Below are positions 42,145 through 54,100 of a stretch of 64,000 bases of DNA, one piece after another; position 1 is the first letter of the stretch; each line of letters opens with the position of its first letter. The position numbers and the translations under genes were made by a program. The notes under the pieces are model-generated. The model worked only from the letters and a program-made list of their open reading frames with translations. It ran no database searches and was not told the DNA's origin. Source of the stretch: Eutreptiella sp. 'Long Island Sound 2002' (taxonomy: Eukaryota; Euglenozoa; Euglenophyceae; Eutreptiales; Eutreptiaceae). The DNA is taken from NCBI GenBank assembly GCA_964036045.1, contig OZ038381.1:145709596-145773595 (forward strand), written 5' to 3'.

Positions 42145-45100
42145 TGGTAGCAGAGGCGAAAATTTTTCGTCTCTGTTGGGCGCTTGGCATCGCGGAAAGC
42201 GATCGGTCCAAGATTTCGTGGACCAAATTCAAGTTAAAATCTCTTCCCCGGGAGGGATAGCTGAGGGTGTCCAGGTCCCCACTCTCAGGACCACCTCGGC
42301 CCTGACCCCATCGACCGGGCAGGGGCCGCAAAAACGGGCCAAGCCCCAAGTGGCTACAAATCCTAAGTTTCCGAAATCCCCGAATGTTCCCATCGGGGCC
42401 CCCCATCCTCGAAATCCAGCTGGTGTACCTGGGATGGTTGGGGGGGAAATAGACGGCCACCCTCAGGGAGCGATAAGAGGACCACAATCGCCTATTATGG
42501 GCTCGGGAACCGTTACTAGCGCCGAGAATCGGGCAGTAATCGACCTATCTACTGGGGTGATCGAGCGTACGAACGCTGCGCCCTCACGCGCTGCCGACTG
42601 GGGTACGATGGCTTCGCCAATGGGGCCTATCGTGGTCGACTCTGGCACTCCTCCGTCGCTAGGGGGGTTGCCAGAGCCTCAGGTCAGAAAAAACCTGTTT
42701 GCGGCAGGGCCCATCAGCCCCATTGTTGACCAACTCGACGCTGAAAACCGTCGAGTACTCGCGCTCACGCCTGATCCCCATGGCCATCTGGGTCCGGCTC
42801 GAGAGGCCGTGGCCCTGATCCAGCAAGCCCTGTCGGGGACTAGGCAGAACCCCACTGTGGTGGAATCGTCGCCCACTCCAATGAGTGGATCGCGGCGGTT
42901 TCCCTCCCTGGTGGAGGAATCTCCTGCCTTGGGAGCGTATCCCAATCCCCCGAGCGGATCCAGGCTAAATCCTACGATCATCGAGGAATCCCCCACGCAA
43001 ATCGAGGAGGATGAGTGTGACCAGTGGTTCCCCCTGGCGGTGGAGCAGTGGAACGACGATGAGGAGGAGGAGATTGGAGTGTTGGAACGTCATGAACTCC
43101 ATCATTCCCCTATTTCCGTTGCCTCGTCGCCTGCACCTCCTGAACCTATGTCAGGGACCAGGGATCGCCCCATGCTTGTGGAAGAATCCCCAGCCCCCCA
43201 CTACATCACGGTGGAGGACTCTCCGGCCCCTCAGTTCATTGCTGTGGGAGAGTCCCCGGTGCCTATGAGCGGCGTCAAAAACCGCCCGTGTCTTGTCGTG
43301 GAATCTCCGGAGCCTACGGAGGACCGGGCCGGTACTACATCTCCAATGCCTATGAGTGGCACGAAAGATCGTCCATCCCTAGTGGATGATTCTCCGGCGA
43401 TGCCGAAGGTCAACAATCTGTGCTGGGGGGGAGGGAATCAGGTGGAGGGAGGTTCAGCAACCCTCCCAATAAATTTGGTCTCTCCCCCCACAAATACATC
43501 TCCTACGGAGGACCCCCAACTGCCCAATTGGGGGGGGGATCCAGGGGTTGCAACGGAATCGGAGCCTGTTTTTGCTTCCCATCCGAGAACTCGATCACCT
43601 ATGGTGGTTCATGAGTCACCACAGTATATTGTGGTGGACGATTCCCCACCCCCACCGCCGCGACCGAATGCTGTTGGTCATGTTCCCCCTCCGCCGTCAC
43701 CCCGCCACCGCCAGGTGGCTTACATCGAGCACGTGCAAGGAATCCCGCACCTGGTTCGGCCATCTAGTGGTGGGGGTTCGGGGGGGGGACATCCCTCTAG
43801 TGGGGGGGCGCCAGCGCCTGTTGCTGCGCGCCCCACACCCCCGTCTCGCCCTGCGGGGGGGCCCTCTGGTCCCTCCGTGGCAGGGGGGGCTGCTGGGGGG
43901 GGCGGTGGTGGCTCATCTCCTCCTCGTGGAGGGGGGGGTCCATCTTTTCGACATTCTGGGGGCCCCACTCCTACACGGGGGGAGGACGACCTACAGCACA
44001 CCTGTGGCTGTCCCCGGTGTGTGGTGCACTACGAAACGTGCATCCAATCTCTGATGGCACAGGTGAGGGACCTGCGAAATCAGAATCTGGAGTTGCAGCG
44101 ATCCCATCAGGAACTTTCTCAGGCAGTAGCCTCTACCGTGGGCATCAGTCAGTCCTACGGGGACCGGATGACCCAAATCTTGTCTACGTTGGCTAAGTTT
44201 GACGCGGTGGTTCAGGGCTACCAACGGGATTCTAAGGCGGTGGAGGCTAGTGTGTCGGATCATCTTAAGATGTCCAACGGCAACACGGCTAAGTGCTTTA
44301 GCGCAGTGGAGTCGCTCGCTACACGTTACGCCGCCGTTGCATCTAGGATCGATGCGTGGGACCACTGGTACTCCACGCCTGCGGAACTTGTTACGGTGGT
44401 CCCACCCCCGCCATCGGCGCCTCCGCCCGTTCCTGATCCTACACCGGCGGCGCCTACGGCGCCCATGGGCGCGCCATCCGGTTCATCCGGTGGTGGGTGT
44501 GTCCTTCCTTTCTCCGTCCACCCATCCCACGATTGCATCTACAATCCGAACGCTTGTCCGGATTCGGGGTGGCCGAGGGGGGGGGAAGAACACCACGAAC
44601 ACCCCCACCCCCAAGAACCTACATCGTGGAGGGGAATCGCCGAAAAGCAGAAGGAACGTGCTGTTCCCGAGTGGAGGGCGACGCCTAAGGGCGAAGAACA
44701 CCCCACGGAGCCTACGGCCCCGTGGGCCAATGAAGAGGAGAACACCTCTTCGTTGGGGAACATTAATCCCCTCACGAAAAATGTTTTCACTTCCCCTGGG
44801 AAACCTTTGTACACGCCCTCTCATCCTACGGATACGTGTACAGTCTCTCCAGTGAAAGTTGCACCAAGTGCAAGTGGAGGTGCACCCCCAACCATGGCTC
44901 CCCCTGCTTACCACCCGTACCAAATGCCTATGGTGCAAAATAGTTACACCAAAGCGGTGGAGGATAGTGATATGCCTAAACCGCAATTTAATGGGCAGCT
45001 AGAGTGCTACGACGAGTGGGTGGAGAAGCTTCAACAATGGTTGGGGGGGTGTGATTCCATGTACCGAAAGGCCAACGAGGCAAAAATGATTTTGAGTACC

Positions 45101-46222
45101 TTGCCCCCATGGCTAAAGGCGATCATCAACGCCAGGGTTGCCGAGGCCACCCGACACACACGCACGGCCCCCACCCTCAAAGAGTTGTGGGACTTTTTGG
45201 AACAACGTTTCCACGAGTATGACCCCTCAAGGGCTGATGAAAGGTGGCGAGCCCTCACCCCCAGGGTGGTTAGAGGGCAAGTGACCCTCATCGACCTTGA
45301 AGATTTCTATGCTCGTTGGCAACGTTTGTTGCCTCTGAGCAATGAGACTCGTCCCCACGTGATCCGGGAGCAGCTCCTAAGCAAGCTCCCGTGGATCAAG
45401 GAGAAGGTCGTCAAGCAAGAGGCTAAGAATAGCCCAGACAGCTATGTGGTGGATTTTAGTGGCCTTGACCCTTCGCCGGGTCGCGCCCCGCTCGAAAAAG
45501 AACTCAGGACTCATAGCGCTCAAGCTTGCACTACGGTTCCTGAGATTGTTTCCTATTCGGGGCCGGGGGTGATAGTTGACTGCAAAGACCCGGCTCTCCA
45601 GGAGTGGATCTTGAAACTCAACAACACACCTCACACACGCGGCTACACTATGAAAGTGGAGCAACGTAGGCCTCGTTTGAAGCCTGCGGAAATCTACGCC
45701 CTTGCCCATAAAAGCGTGTCAGAGAGGGAAGCTCTCGAACGCCTCAATAAAGGAGACAAGACGACGGTGACGTACACTCATCGCCCTTCTCACAATAAAA
45801 CCGCGGTGCATGCGGTTAATGCGGAGGCTACGGCGGACCCTGACACCTCCGAACCCGCTGACACCTCCGTCAACGCCGTGGGTCACTCTAAACCTCCGGC
45901 GAAGAAACCCGTCGACCCCGGGGCTAAACCGCCACCTACCTTTTGGGTTCCGTGTTCCAAACATTGGAAAACACGTAAACAAACGGATATGGACATGTCT
46001 TCGATTGATTGGGGTGCCACCAATACCACCCTTTGGACGTGTAAGCCTAATTCTCCGTGCAATGACACTCATTGGAACATTGCGGGTAAGTCTAAAGGTG
46101 GTAAGCCTAAGGGTGGCGATAAGGGTGGCGGTGGTGATAAGGGTGGTGGTGGTTATAAGGGTGGCGGCGGCAAGGGCGATAAAGGAGGCAAGGGAGCGCC
46201 GAACGGGCGCGGACGTTGGTAG
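42071..46222 (+). CDS. Element 2 Gag with SIM-like repeat array
   Basis: An intact 1383-codon ATG frame, long for a Gag. The first ~25 codons lie in the LTR and the frame is read straight through the primer-binding site (translated ...GSRGE). Residues ~255-525 hold about ten copies of a short module: (M/P)SGxRxxP followed by a hydrophobic-acidic core and SP (LVEESP, IIEESP, ITVEDSP, IVVDDSP). A Pro/Gly-rich stretch follows, then a CGCPRC...C motif and a coiled coil (~640-760). The Gag core lies at about 975-1160 (MPKPQFNGQLECYDEWVEKL, LKELWDFLEQRF, LSKLPWIKEKV). The C-terminal ~40 residues are GGK/GGD repeats, a basic RNA-binding tail in place of a zinc knuckle. It ends at TAG 46220-46222 with Pol in the same frame. 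Confidence 0.9.
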   Translation: MSSVPSNVAAHATATSAPDHPVWFHGSRGENFSSLLGAWHRGKRSVQDFVDQIQVKISSPGGIAEGVQVPTLRTTSALTPSTGQGPQKRAKPQVATNPKFPKSPNVPIGAPHPRNPAGVPGMVGGEIDGHPQGAIRGPQSPIMGSGTVTSAENRAVIDLSTGVIERTNAAPSRAADWGTMASPMGPIVVDSGTPPSLGGLPEPQVRKNLFAAGPISPIVDQLDAENRRVLALTPDPHGHLGPAREAVALIQQALSGTRQNPTVVESSPTPMSGSRRFPSLVEESPALGAYPNPPSGSRLNPTIIEESPTQIEEDECDQWFPLAVEQWNDDEEEEIGVLERHELHHSPISVASSPAPPEPMSGTRDRPMLVEESPAPHYITVEDSPAPQFIAVGESPVPMSGVKNRPCLVVESPEPTEDRAGTTSPMPMSGTKDRPSLVDDSPAMPKVNNLCWGGGNQVEGGSATLPINLVSPPTNTSPTEDPQLPNWGGDPGVATESEPVFASHPRTRSPMVVHESPQYIVVDDSPPPPPRPNAVGHVPPPPSPRHRQVAYIEHVQGIPHLVRPSSGGGSGGGHPSSGGAPAPVAARPTPPSRPAGGPSGPSVAGGAAGGGGGGSSPPRGGGGPSFRHSGGPTPTRGEDDLQHTCGCPRCVVHYETCIQSLMAQVRDLRNQNLELQRSHQELSQAVASTVGISQSYGDRMTQILSTLAKFDAVVQGYQRDSKAVEASVSDHLKMSNGNTAKCFSAVESLATRYAAVASRIDAWDHWYSTPAELVTVVPPPPSAPPPVPDPTPAAPTAPMGAPSGSSGGGCVLPFSVHPSHDCIYNPNACPDSGWPRGGEEHHEHPHPQEPTSWRGIAEKQKERAVPEWRATPKGEEHPTEPTAPWANEEENTSSLGNINPLTKNVFTSPGKPLYTPSHPTDTCTVSPVKVAPSASGGAPPTMAPPAYHPYQMPMVQNSYTKAVEDSDMPKPQFNGQLECYDEWVEKLQQWLGGCDSMYRKANEAKMILSTLPPWLKAIINARVAEATRHTRTAPTLKELWDFLEQRFHEYDPSRADERWRALTPRVVRGQVTLIDLEDFYARWQRLLPLSNETRPHVIREQLLSKLPWIKEKVVKQEAKNSPDSYVVDFSGLDPSPGRAPLEKELRTHSAQACTTVPEIVSYSGPGVIVDCKDPALQEWILKLNNTPHTRGYTMKVEQRRPRLKPAEIYALAHKSVSEREALERLNKGDKTTVTYTHRPSHNKTAVHAVNAEATADPDTSEPADTSVNAVGHSKPPAKKPVDPGAKPPPTFWVPCSKHWKTRKQTDMDMSSIDWGATNTTLWTCKPNSPCNDTHWNIAGKSKGGKPKGGDKGGGGDKGGGGYKGGGGKGDKGGKGAPNGRGRW
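42145..42156 (+). promoter_or_regulatory. Element 2 primer-binding site
   Basis: TGGTAGCAGAGG directly abuts the LTR end (TTCA). It matches the complement of an initiator-Met-type tRNA 3' end and lies inside the Gag reading frame. Confidence 0.88.
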
Positions 46223-49200
46223 GAGTGCCCAGAGGCGCCCCCTTCGAAAGAAGAAAACCCCGGGCACCCCTGTGACACTACCGTGGCTCTCGTTCCATCG
46301 AGAGTCATGAAGGGGCATATAGTGACTAGTGAGATTCAAACCGAACTTTCCGTCCAGGTTGTTTTGCCCAATGGAGAGCGCAAGGCCCTCCGTGTTTTGG
46401 TGGATTTTGGGTGCCAAGCGGTCGCTTTGGCCAACCCCAATGTTTTTGGAGACCAACTCTCCGAAAAATATGAATCCCCTCAACGGAGGCGCCTACTCCA
46501 AGCAGATAATGAGACGCCTTTGCCAGGGGGGGACGAGCAAATAGACGTCAAAATTCAATTTACGGGGGTTGTGGATGGTAGTGTTTCACTTCCTCGTGTT
46601 GCCCAGTATGGCGTGTCCCCGTACCTTGTCCCGAATTTACCTTGGGATATGGTTTTGGGGCACCCATGGGGTTACGAACATTGTGTGAGCCATTTTGCCC
46701 GTTTCAATTGTTTGTACTCTCACCATCCAGTGCACCCCCGTTTTTGGATTGAGGACTTCCGTGAGGCTCCACGAACCGGCAAACCATTTTTGGTGAAACC
46801 CATTCATGGTAAGGTGTCACGTCAGTCCGTGTGGGGCCTAACCGTTCCAGTCATTGGGGCGGTCGCTCCTACGCACCCTGCCCCGGCCATTGTGGTTACG
46901 CCCCCTGGTGGCGAACCGCCTAACCGTGTTGAGGCCGAGAAACACATATCCTATGCCTTGACCGCTTCCTCCGTGGCCCCCGTACAGGACCGGGCTTGTG
47001 CTTTGGAGCTCGTTGAATTCGCTCCCGAAGCCCTTGCCCGTGATGTTCTACCTACGCGGCGTGATGGGTCCATGTGGACCCAGTCTGACTATGGCCTCAC
47101 GCCATATTGGGCCGCACGTGTCAAAAAACAATTTGGCAAAAACCCCGACGTGGACGCCTTCAATAGGGTCCCGGGTATGGCTCAGGCTACCCGTTGGGTT
47201 TCGCCGCTTGAAGATTTCCTTTCCACTCCCGCGGACCCCTCCAAATTGTATTGGATGTGCCCTCCCTATCATCGGTTTTCCGATTGTGTTCGGAAAATTC
47301 GGCAAGAAAAACTACGAGCCATCGTCGTAGGGCCGAAGTGGACACATAGGGAGTGGTGGAAACCCCTTATGGAAATTACTTTGCAAGGGTACCACCTTCC
47401 TGGGCCAGAGACTAAAGCCTGTCTCTATCAGAATGACCACCTCACGCCCCTTCCTCAACGGGGTTGGTCCACGGTGGCGCTATACGTGGACGGTGGTATT
47501 GCGGAGGAAAATTTGGCGGCCACTAAATGTCATGTGGCCTCCGTTTTGGCACCGGCCGTCTCTAACCCCAACACGGATGGCGAGCCGGGCATGACCTCGG
47601 AGGAAGAGTCGGAGGATGAAAGGGTGCCTAACCATTTGGCTTCGGTGCGCACCCTCACGTATCAGGCGACCCATAAAAAACTCCTCGCACCCGTTACTCT
47701 TGATCCTACCCCCGAAGATTTGGAGGCACAAGAATGCGTGCGTTCACGCATTGCGAAAATTGAACGAGAGTTATTGGGTGGGAGGGCCACTACCGTTAAG
47801 CGTTACCGAAAACGTAAAGGCGCCACACGATTGTTGGCGGCTTCTCGTGTGGGTGGCGTTGTCACCACCCAAGAGCCTATTGTGTCTCCGGAGGTGGAGC
47901 TCATGAGGAAACGCATCCTCGCGGACTATGAGCGGGATGTTTTTAGTGGGGAGGTTCGTCTCCGTCCGGACCAGGAACACCCTAAGGTCCGTGGTACGGA
48001 GCGGTTGGGGTTTGCTAAACTTGACCTATACCCGAACGCCAAACCCAAGTCCGTGAAGCCTATACGGTTGGTGGGGGAGCGTGCTGCGGCGGAGCAAGAA
48101 ATATTGGAGGACTTTTTGGCTCGTGGCTGGATTGAGCCGTGCCCTGCCTCCGAATGGGCGTCCAACGGTTTCGTTGTGCCCAAGAAAGAGAAAGGAAAGT
48201 GGCGCCTCGTGGTGGACTACCGCCAACTTAATGAGGCTACCTTGCCCGACGCACACCCCCTCCCCTTGATAGAAAACATGTTGGAAAATCAATCCAAACA
48301 CAAGATTTTCACTATTGTGGACTTGAGTAAAGGGTTTCATCAAATTTCCCTTCACCCTGAATCCCGGGCTAAGACCGCCATGAATTCGGCGGGTAAGCGA
48401 TACCAATGGCGTGTTATGCCTATGGGTATCAAGAATGGGCCCGCTATTTTTCAACGGGTCATGGACCATGTTTTGCAGGGTTTGCATTGTGCGGACGTAT
48501 ATATTGATGATATTATTATTGGTTCCTCCGGTGCGACGGAGGAGGAGCTATTGGCTAACCACGACCGCGACGTGCGTGCCGTGTTGGATAGGCTACGAAA
48601 AGAGGAGTTGGTTGCTTCGGTTAGCAAAACCGATTTCTTTGTTCGTTCGGTTGAGTTTTGTGGCCATGTGTTGGAAAATGGCACACGTCGGCCGGCGCCA
48701 GGGAAAATGTTGGCGCTTGAGCGTTGGGACAAACCGGATAATGTTCGGGAGCTCCGGGGGTTCTTGGGGCTCGCCAACTATTATTCGGGCTATGTCCAAC
48801 ACTACGCCTCCATAGCTACCCCTTTGATTAATATGTTGAAGGATTTGCCTAAGCATAAGAATGGCAAAAAGATAGGCCTAACGTGGAATGCTTCGGCTAA
48901 CGAGGCCTTTTTGAAGCTCAAGCGTGCTATTACGGATATTGTTCCCCTCCAACTAGCCGATTGGAATAAGGACTTTGTCCTCACCCCGGACGCTAGTAAT
49001 TGGGCGGTGGGGGCGGCCCTACAGCAGGAAGGTCCCGATGGTGCCCTACGCCCCCTTGCCTTTTTCTCCCGCAAATTGTCAGGCAGCCAATTGAATTGGA
49101 GCCCTCGGGAGAAAGAGTGCTACGCCATAGTGGCGGCGCTTTTAAAATGGCATGGTTGGGTGGGGAACAAGCGCGTGGAGGTCCGTACGGACCACCGTAG

Positions 49201-51199
49201 CCTTGAAAATTGGGCTACGGAGGACCTCAAAACCGTGGGGGGTCCCTCTCCACGCCAAGCACGTTGGCATGAATTGTTCTCTAAATTCGACCTCCATGTG
49301 GTTTACACACCGGGGCCAGTGAACCCCGTGGGTGATTTCTTGTCCCGTTGGGCTTACCCTGCTAACCCGGCGTTGGGTGATGTGTCCATACATGGGACGG
49401 CCCAAGCGGCCGGGGATGTGCGGGACATGATGGCGGCCGAGAAGGAGGAACTTCTCGCCCGCCCCCTTGTATTTAGGGCGGTTGTGGCGCCCGTTGTTAC
49501 TAGGTCTAAAGCGGCGCCTCGGGCTCAAGGGGCACCCGCGTGTGATCCACCCCCTCTGGCTTCGCCTCCAGTGGGGGGGGGGACGAAGCAAAAGAGAAAG
49601 CTTCGGAGACTGGAGCGAATTGTCAAGATAAAAAAATCTTGGAAGTCCCACAAGAAAGCAACTCCTATACATGGGGAGGATGCTCCCAATGTTTTTGAGA
49701 TAAATTGGGCTAAACACTACCCAAATTGTCAACGCTACAAACAAATGTGGCAAGATGCCTTGAATGGGATCTTCCAAGATGGAGTGAGGTTGGTGGATAA
49801 CAAGCTCGTCCGTAATGGACGGTGGTGTGTTCCTACGCCGCTAGTGCATCGTTTGGTAGCCGAATACCATGATGCATTTCACTTAACTACCTCCAGTGTG
49901 GAAAAACACTGGAAGGAAATTAACCATGGCGTGGAAGGTGAGGGGTTGTACAAAGCAGTGGAACTGCAATGTCAAACGTGTCCCTCATGTGCCATTCACA
50001 CGCATGACACCAAGCGCAAGCAAGGGTACATGACCCCTATGCCTATACCTATGGAGCCCATGGACTCCATAGCGCTTGATGTGTTTCACTACCCTTCCAC
50101 CTCCCACGATGGAGAGGTGTAAAACCGAATGCTCCTATGTGTATGCCGGCTTTCCGGCTACCTCATCGCGATCCCTATTCCTAAACCCCGTCATGAAGAC
50201 AAGGATGAAGGGCTAACGGGGAGAAGAGCGGCCCATTTGGTAATGGAGCGCTGGGTGGATAGGTTCGGAGCCCCTCGTGAAATATGCTCCGACCGTGGGC
50301 CACAATTTGTGAGCCAATATTTCCAAACCCTTTGTTGTAAGATTGGTGCCCGCTCGACTATGTGTCTCGCGGGTAGGCACCAAGGTAATGGCAAGGCCGA
50401 AAATACTGGCAAGCAGCTAAGGCGTGCCGTTGCTAAAGCCATTACCTTGAAGAGAAAGAAAACTAATTGGGTAGAGGTTTTGCCCGCCGTTGTACGAGCG
50501 TGGCATGAGACTACAGGTCCTTCAGGTTATACACCTAACGAGATTGTGTTTGGTAAACACAACCGTACTAAGGGGCCTCCTCTTGCTGAGCCTAAGGGGG
50601 TGGCCCAAGACGCCGCTCACTACTTCCAACGGCGTGAGGAGCTTATTGCTCTTGCACGGAGGGCTATGATTCAAGTGCAAGAGACAATGGCTCGTAAGTA
50701 TAATAAGAGTAGGAGGATGTCCCCCAATTTCTCAAAAGGGGACCGCGTATGGGTCCGTCGCCAACGCAAAAATCTTGGCGACAAGACTTGTCCCTATTGG
50801 GATGGGCCCTATGAGGTTGTGGCCAAGAAGGCGCACGACCTCTATGTTATTCAAGTGGACCAACGGAGGTTAGTTGACGTCCACGTTGATTGTTTAATGA
50901 AAACGGTCAACTCCCCTCGCTCCCCCGTGCCTCTAAATTACACGGAGGAGGTTGCTAGGGTGCCCTCCCAGTTTGAGGAGGACACCTATAATGTCAAGAA
51001 AATATTAAGTCACCGTACTTACCGCAAGAGACTTCTCTTCAAGGTGCGGTGGGAGGGTTATACCAAAGATTGGGATATCGAGGAACCCGTTGAAACCTTC
51101 TTACCATCCTACAACAAAGTTTGGAGAGATTACTTGCAGAAACAGAATCTCACCCAAACCGTTGACATCCTTGCCCACCTTGGTGGACCGCTCTCATGA
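46223..51199 (+). pseudogene. Element 2 Pol: protease, novel middle domain, RT, RNase H, integrase, chromodomain; one nonsense codon
   Basis: Open in the Gag frame right after the TAG, with no ATG near its start, which suggests readthrough expression. Protease: VLVDFGCQA (~46400), with Phe where D-T/S-G is expected, and WDMVLGHPW. The middle domain has DVDAF ... LYWMCPPYHRF ... IVVGPKW (47145-47350). RT has WRLVVDYRQLNEAT, FTIVDLSKGFHQI, PMGIKNGPAIFQ and a normal YIDD box (~48499). RNase H has PDASNWAVGAALQ and RTDHRSLENW. The integrase has an HHCC-type zinc module (~49870-49995), D in ALDVFHYP (~50080), D in ICSDRGPQF (~50290) and E in GNGKAEN (~50399). TAA at 50120-50122, probably once a Tyr codon, cuts the catalytic core. 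The chromodomain is LLFKVRWEGYTKDWDIEEP (~51030-51090). Confidence 0.9.
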
Positions 51200-54100
51200 G
51201 CGTGCCACGAAAAGAAAACCCTAACCAATATGGATATATTATTGTTTGGGGAAGGGAGGAGAGAGCGAGAAGCGGTGGGAGACAGGAAAGAAGATGTGCA
51301 TGCACGGCGCGCTCCTCGGTTACAAAAATCCCCACCGGAGCAGGGCGGTGGGTACCGCAGGTTTACCCCACCGTCTACCTCTCTCACCGCTAAAGGCTTG
51401 AGAGTCCTTGGGGTGGGGTGGCGTGGCATATAGCCTGGGGCGGAAGTGGGACGTGTTCTTTCGGGGGTCTTAATGCCATTCAAACCCCTATCCTTGGGTC
51501 TTACTGGAGCACTCCTACCACCACCAGGACTACTGCCGTCAGTCCTGCCCACGATGACGCCCCCTGTCAAGGGTGCTAACAACGTGGCAAGCACTTCCCG
51601 AAGACTCTGCCGGGTTGTGCGCATGGTGGTGTTTGCAAGGTTTCGGAGTGCCGCCCCGTACCGAAACCACGACCCCACGACTGTCCCTGACCCGTGACCC
51701 AAGCCAACGAGCTGGATCATTTGCTCAAAATGGCGAAGGCTTGAAAACTTCGTTGGGTTGGCGGGTACAACCCATTTTCCCTTTTTGTGTTGGGCGTGAT
51801 GGTTTTCCACCGATTTGCCCTTGTCCACACGAGGGTAGGTATACAAGGTACGAAGTACTCGTGTGGCTCACATTACGTGGAAAAAATTTCGTGGCGTGCG
51901 AAATTGCCACTACATACGGCGAGGACTTAAGCCTAGAGGGAGGGGTCGTCCTCTACAATACAAGTATTCTAATATGAATTGCAATGGGTGCCTTTGCCCC
52001 GTCACTCTATGAGTGGGTGGGGTCTTCAAAGGCAGAGAGTGGCGTTGCGGATTTGGGCCGTCTCCGCCGCCTGGATATTCGTCCCCGGTCGCTATGCGTG
52101 CCCGGGTTGGGAGTGGGTACCCTCCATTGCCATTGCATGGGGCCGCATGCTGGCTGGGTGTGCTCTTCATGTCCTTGATGAATTTCGCGGGGGAATTCCT
52201 GCCTGCAACGAGAGGGAACAAACAATATGATGAAAAGGGCGAGTGTGCACATGCATATGTTTATGAGAGAATATGTATATTAATGTTTTCTCTAGAGTTC
52301 CCCACGAGTGGACTTAGATTTCCACAACACCCGAGGGGTCCTCTATCCCAACACCCAACCAAACGGGTTGGGATATGGGCGTGGCATTTTTCTTTATAGA
52401 GACCCGTGCGTGGACTTGAATTTCCACAACACACACGAGTCTCTCTGTCCGAGACACACCAAAACCGGGTGTGCCCGTGGCCAATGGTAGCGTGTGTGTG
52501 CGCATGCCATTAATTTAATTACGGGATTATATGGTTGCCTATTACGTTGGTTATCACCCGCCCCCCGAACAAGCAAGACCTAGGTTGACACCTACCTTTG
52601 GGGTTTGGTAGCCGTGTACACCGGCCCAAGTTTTCCACACGGAGGTGTAAACATGAATCCGTCATACACGGTGTAGAGGGGTTGGGGGAGTAAAACTCCT
52701 TCGGGGCGTGTCATCGTGCCCCCGGGGAGCAGGGTGGGCTGATACACCAGCGGGACCGTACGGGCGACCTCCCCAATTTGCAACCTGGAGGTGACCCCCT
52801 GCGCTACGGCCCGCCGGTGGCACACCCACCGACAAAGGTAACACGCAAGCTAACCTAAGTGTTTATACGCACGCCCCCAAGACACACACGAACACCAAGC
52901 AACAAGGTGGCGTATCTATACACGTGTTCTATTGTGGATATGCTTACTGTTTGTTGTGTGTACGTGAGTAGTTTGTGGAAGCTCTTGCACGTGCCGTATG
53001 TGTGGAGTGCCCCCATCACGTGCCCCAAGGCCGCCACCGCGAGACCCACACTCTGTGATGCCCTCCGGGCGAGTGTGTGCCCCCGGGCCCTGCCAATGGG
53101 TGTGCGCGCACAAGTGTGTCTTGTGTTTGTCGGTGTGCATCGCTCTATTATGTGTATATATGATATATATACGTAGTATGGCTCCTAGGTGAGGGGTTAG
53201 CAGTGAGGTCAGGTTATTATTACATGGTTATGAAGTTTGTCTATTTAAGTGTGTCTACTCACACCCTCATTGCATCTCCGTACCTCCTCCTTTACCCTCT
53301 ACGTGGTGCATCACGTGTGACACACATGCTAAATTAAGCATCCACACGGACACGGCCCTTGGCTGAGCCGTGCCCGTAGCATTTAGCCACAGCCGTGGCT
53401 GGTTTCCGGCAATCCACACACAAGGCACACCGGCCTTCGTTTCATTTTTGTTGTGTGTCGGGTCAGTTTGACAAGTGGGCCTTTGGCTAGGCCTTGTCTG
53501 GACGTTTACAAGCAAGTGAGCAAGCAAGTTTACATCTTACAAGCAAGAGCTCACTCATTACTACAAGCGTTACGGGCAAGCACATCAAGAACATCAAGCA
53601 CATCAAGCCCTCATAAACGATCTAAAGCACGTGGGTGCAAGGTGTGGGCATCGTACCCGTGTTTCTCTTTGTGCCTAGTGTTTACAGCGGTTCTTTTACC
53701 CTGAGGCCATCGTGGCCTCTTTCCTCTAGTTAGTGAGCTACCGCGCGCACGGTGGGCCATCGTGGCCGTGTTTGTTAAGTGACCTAGGCATGCACAAGGC
53801 AGTGGCGAGCACAAGTCAGACATGCATCCCTGCCCTCTATCGTTGTTTCCCCACGTGCTCCCTTGTGCAGGCACAGTCCTACGTTACTGTTGGACATTCC
53901 CGTCAATACTCCTGGCAGTTTTTCTTTTTCAACATGTGAAATTTTTGCACTTTCGCGTTGCACCGCTTCGCATGTACCATTACCTTCAGTTTTGTTTAAA
54001 AGTGTGATTTCACTTTGCCTTTAGTTTTAATTCTTTGAAAAACTACCTGCCCTTACCTGCTGGACCCCACATGCCTCATGCGACACGCAGGGACCAGACT

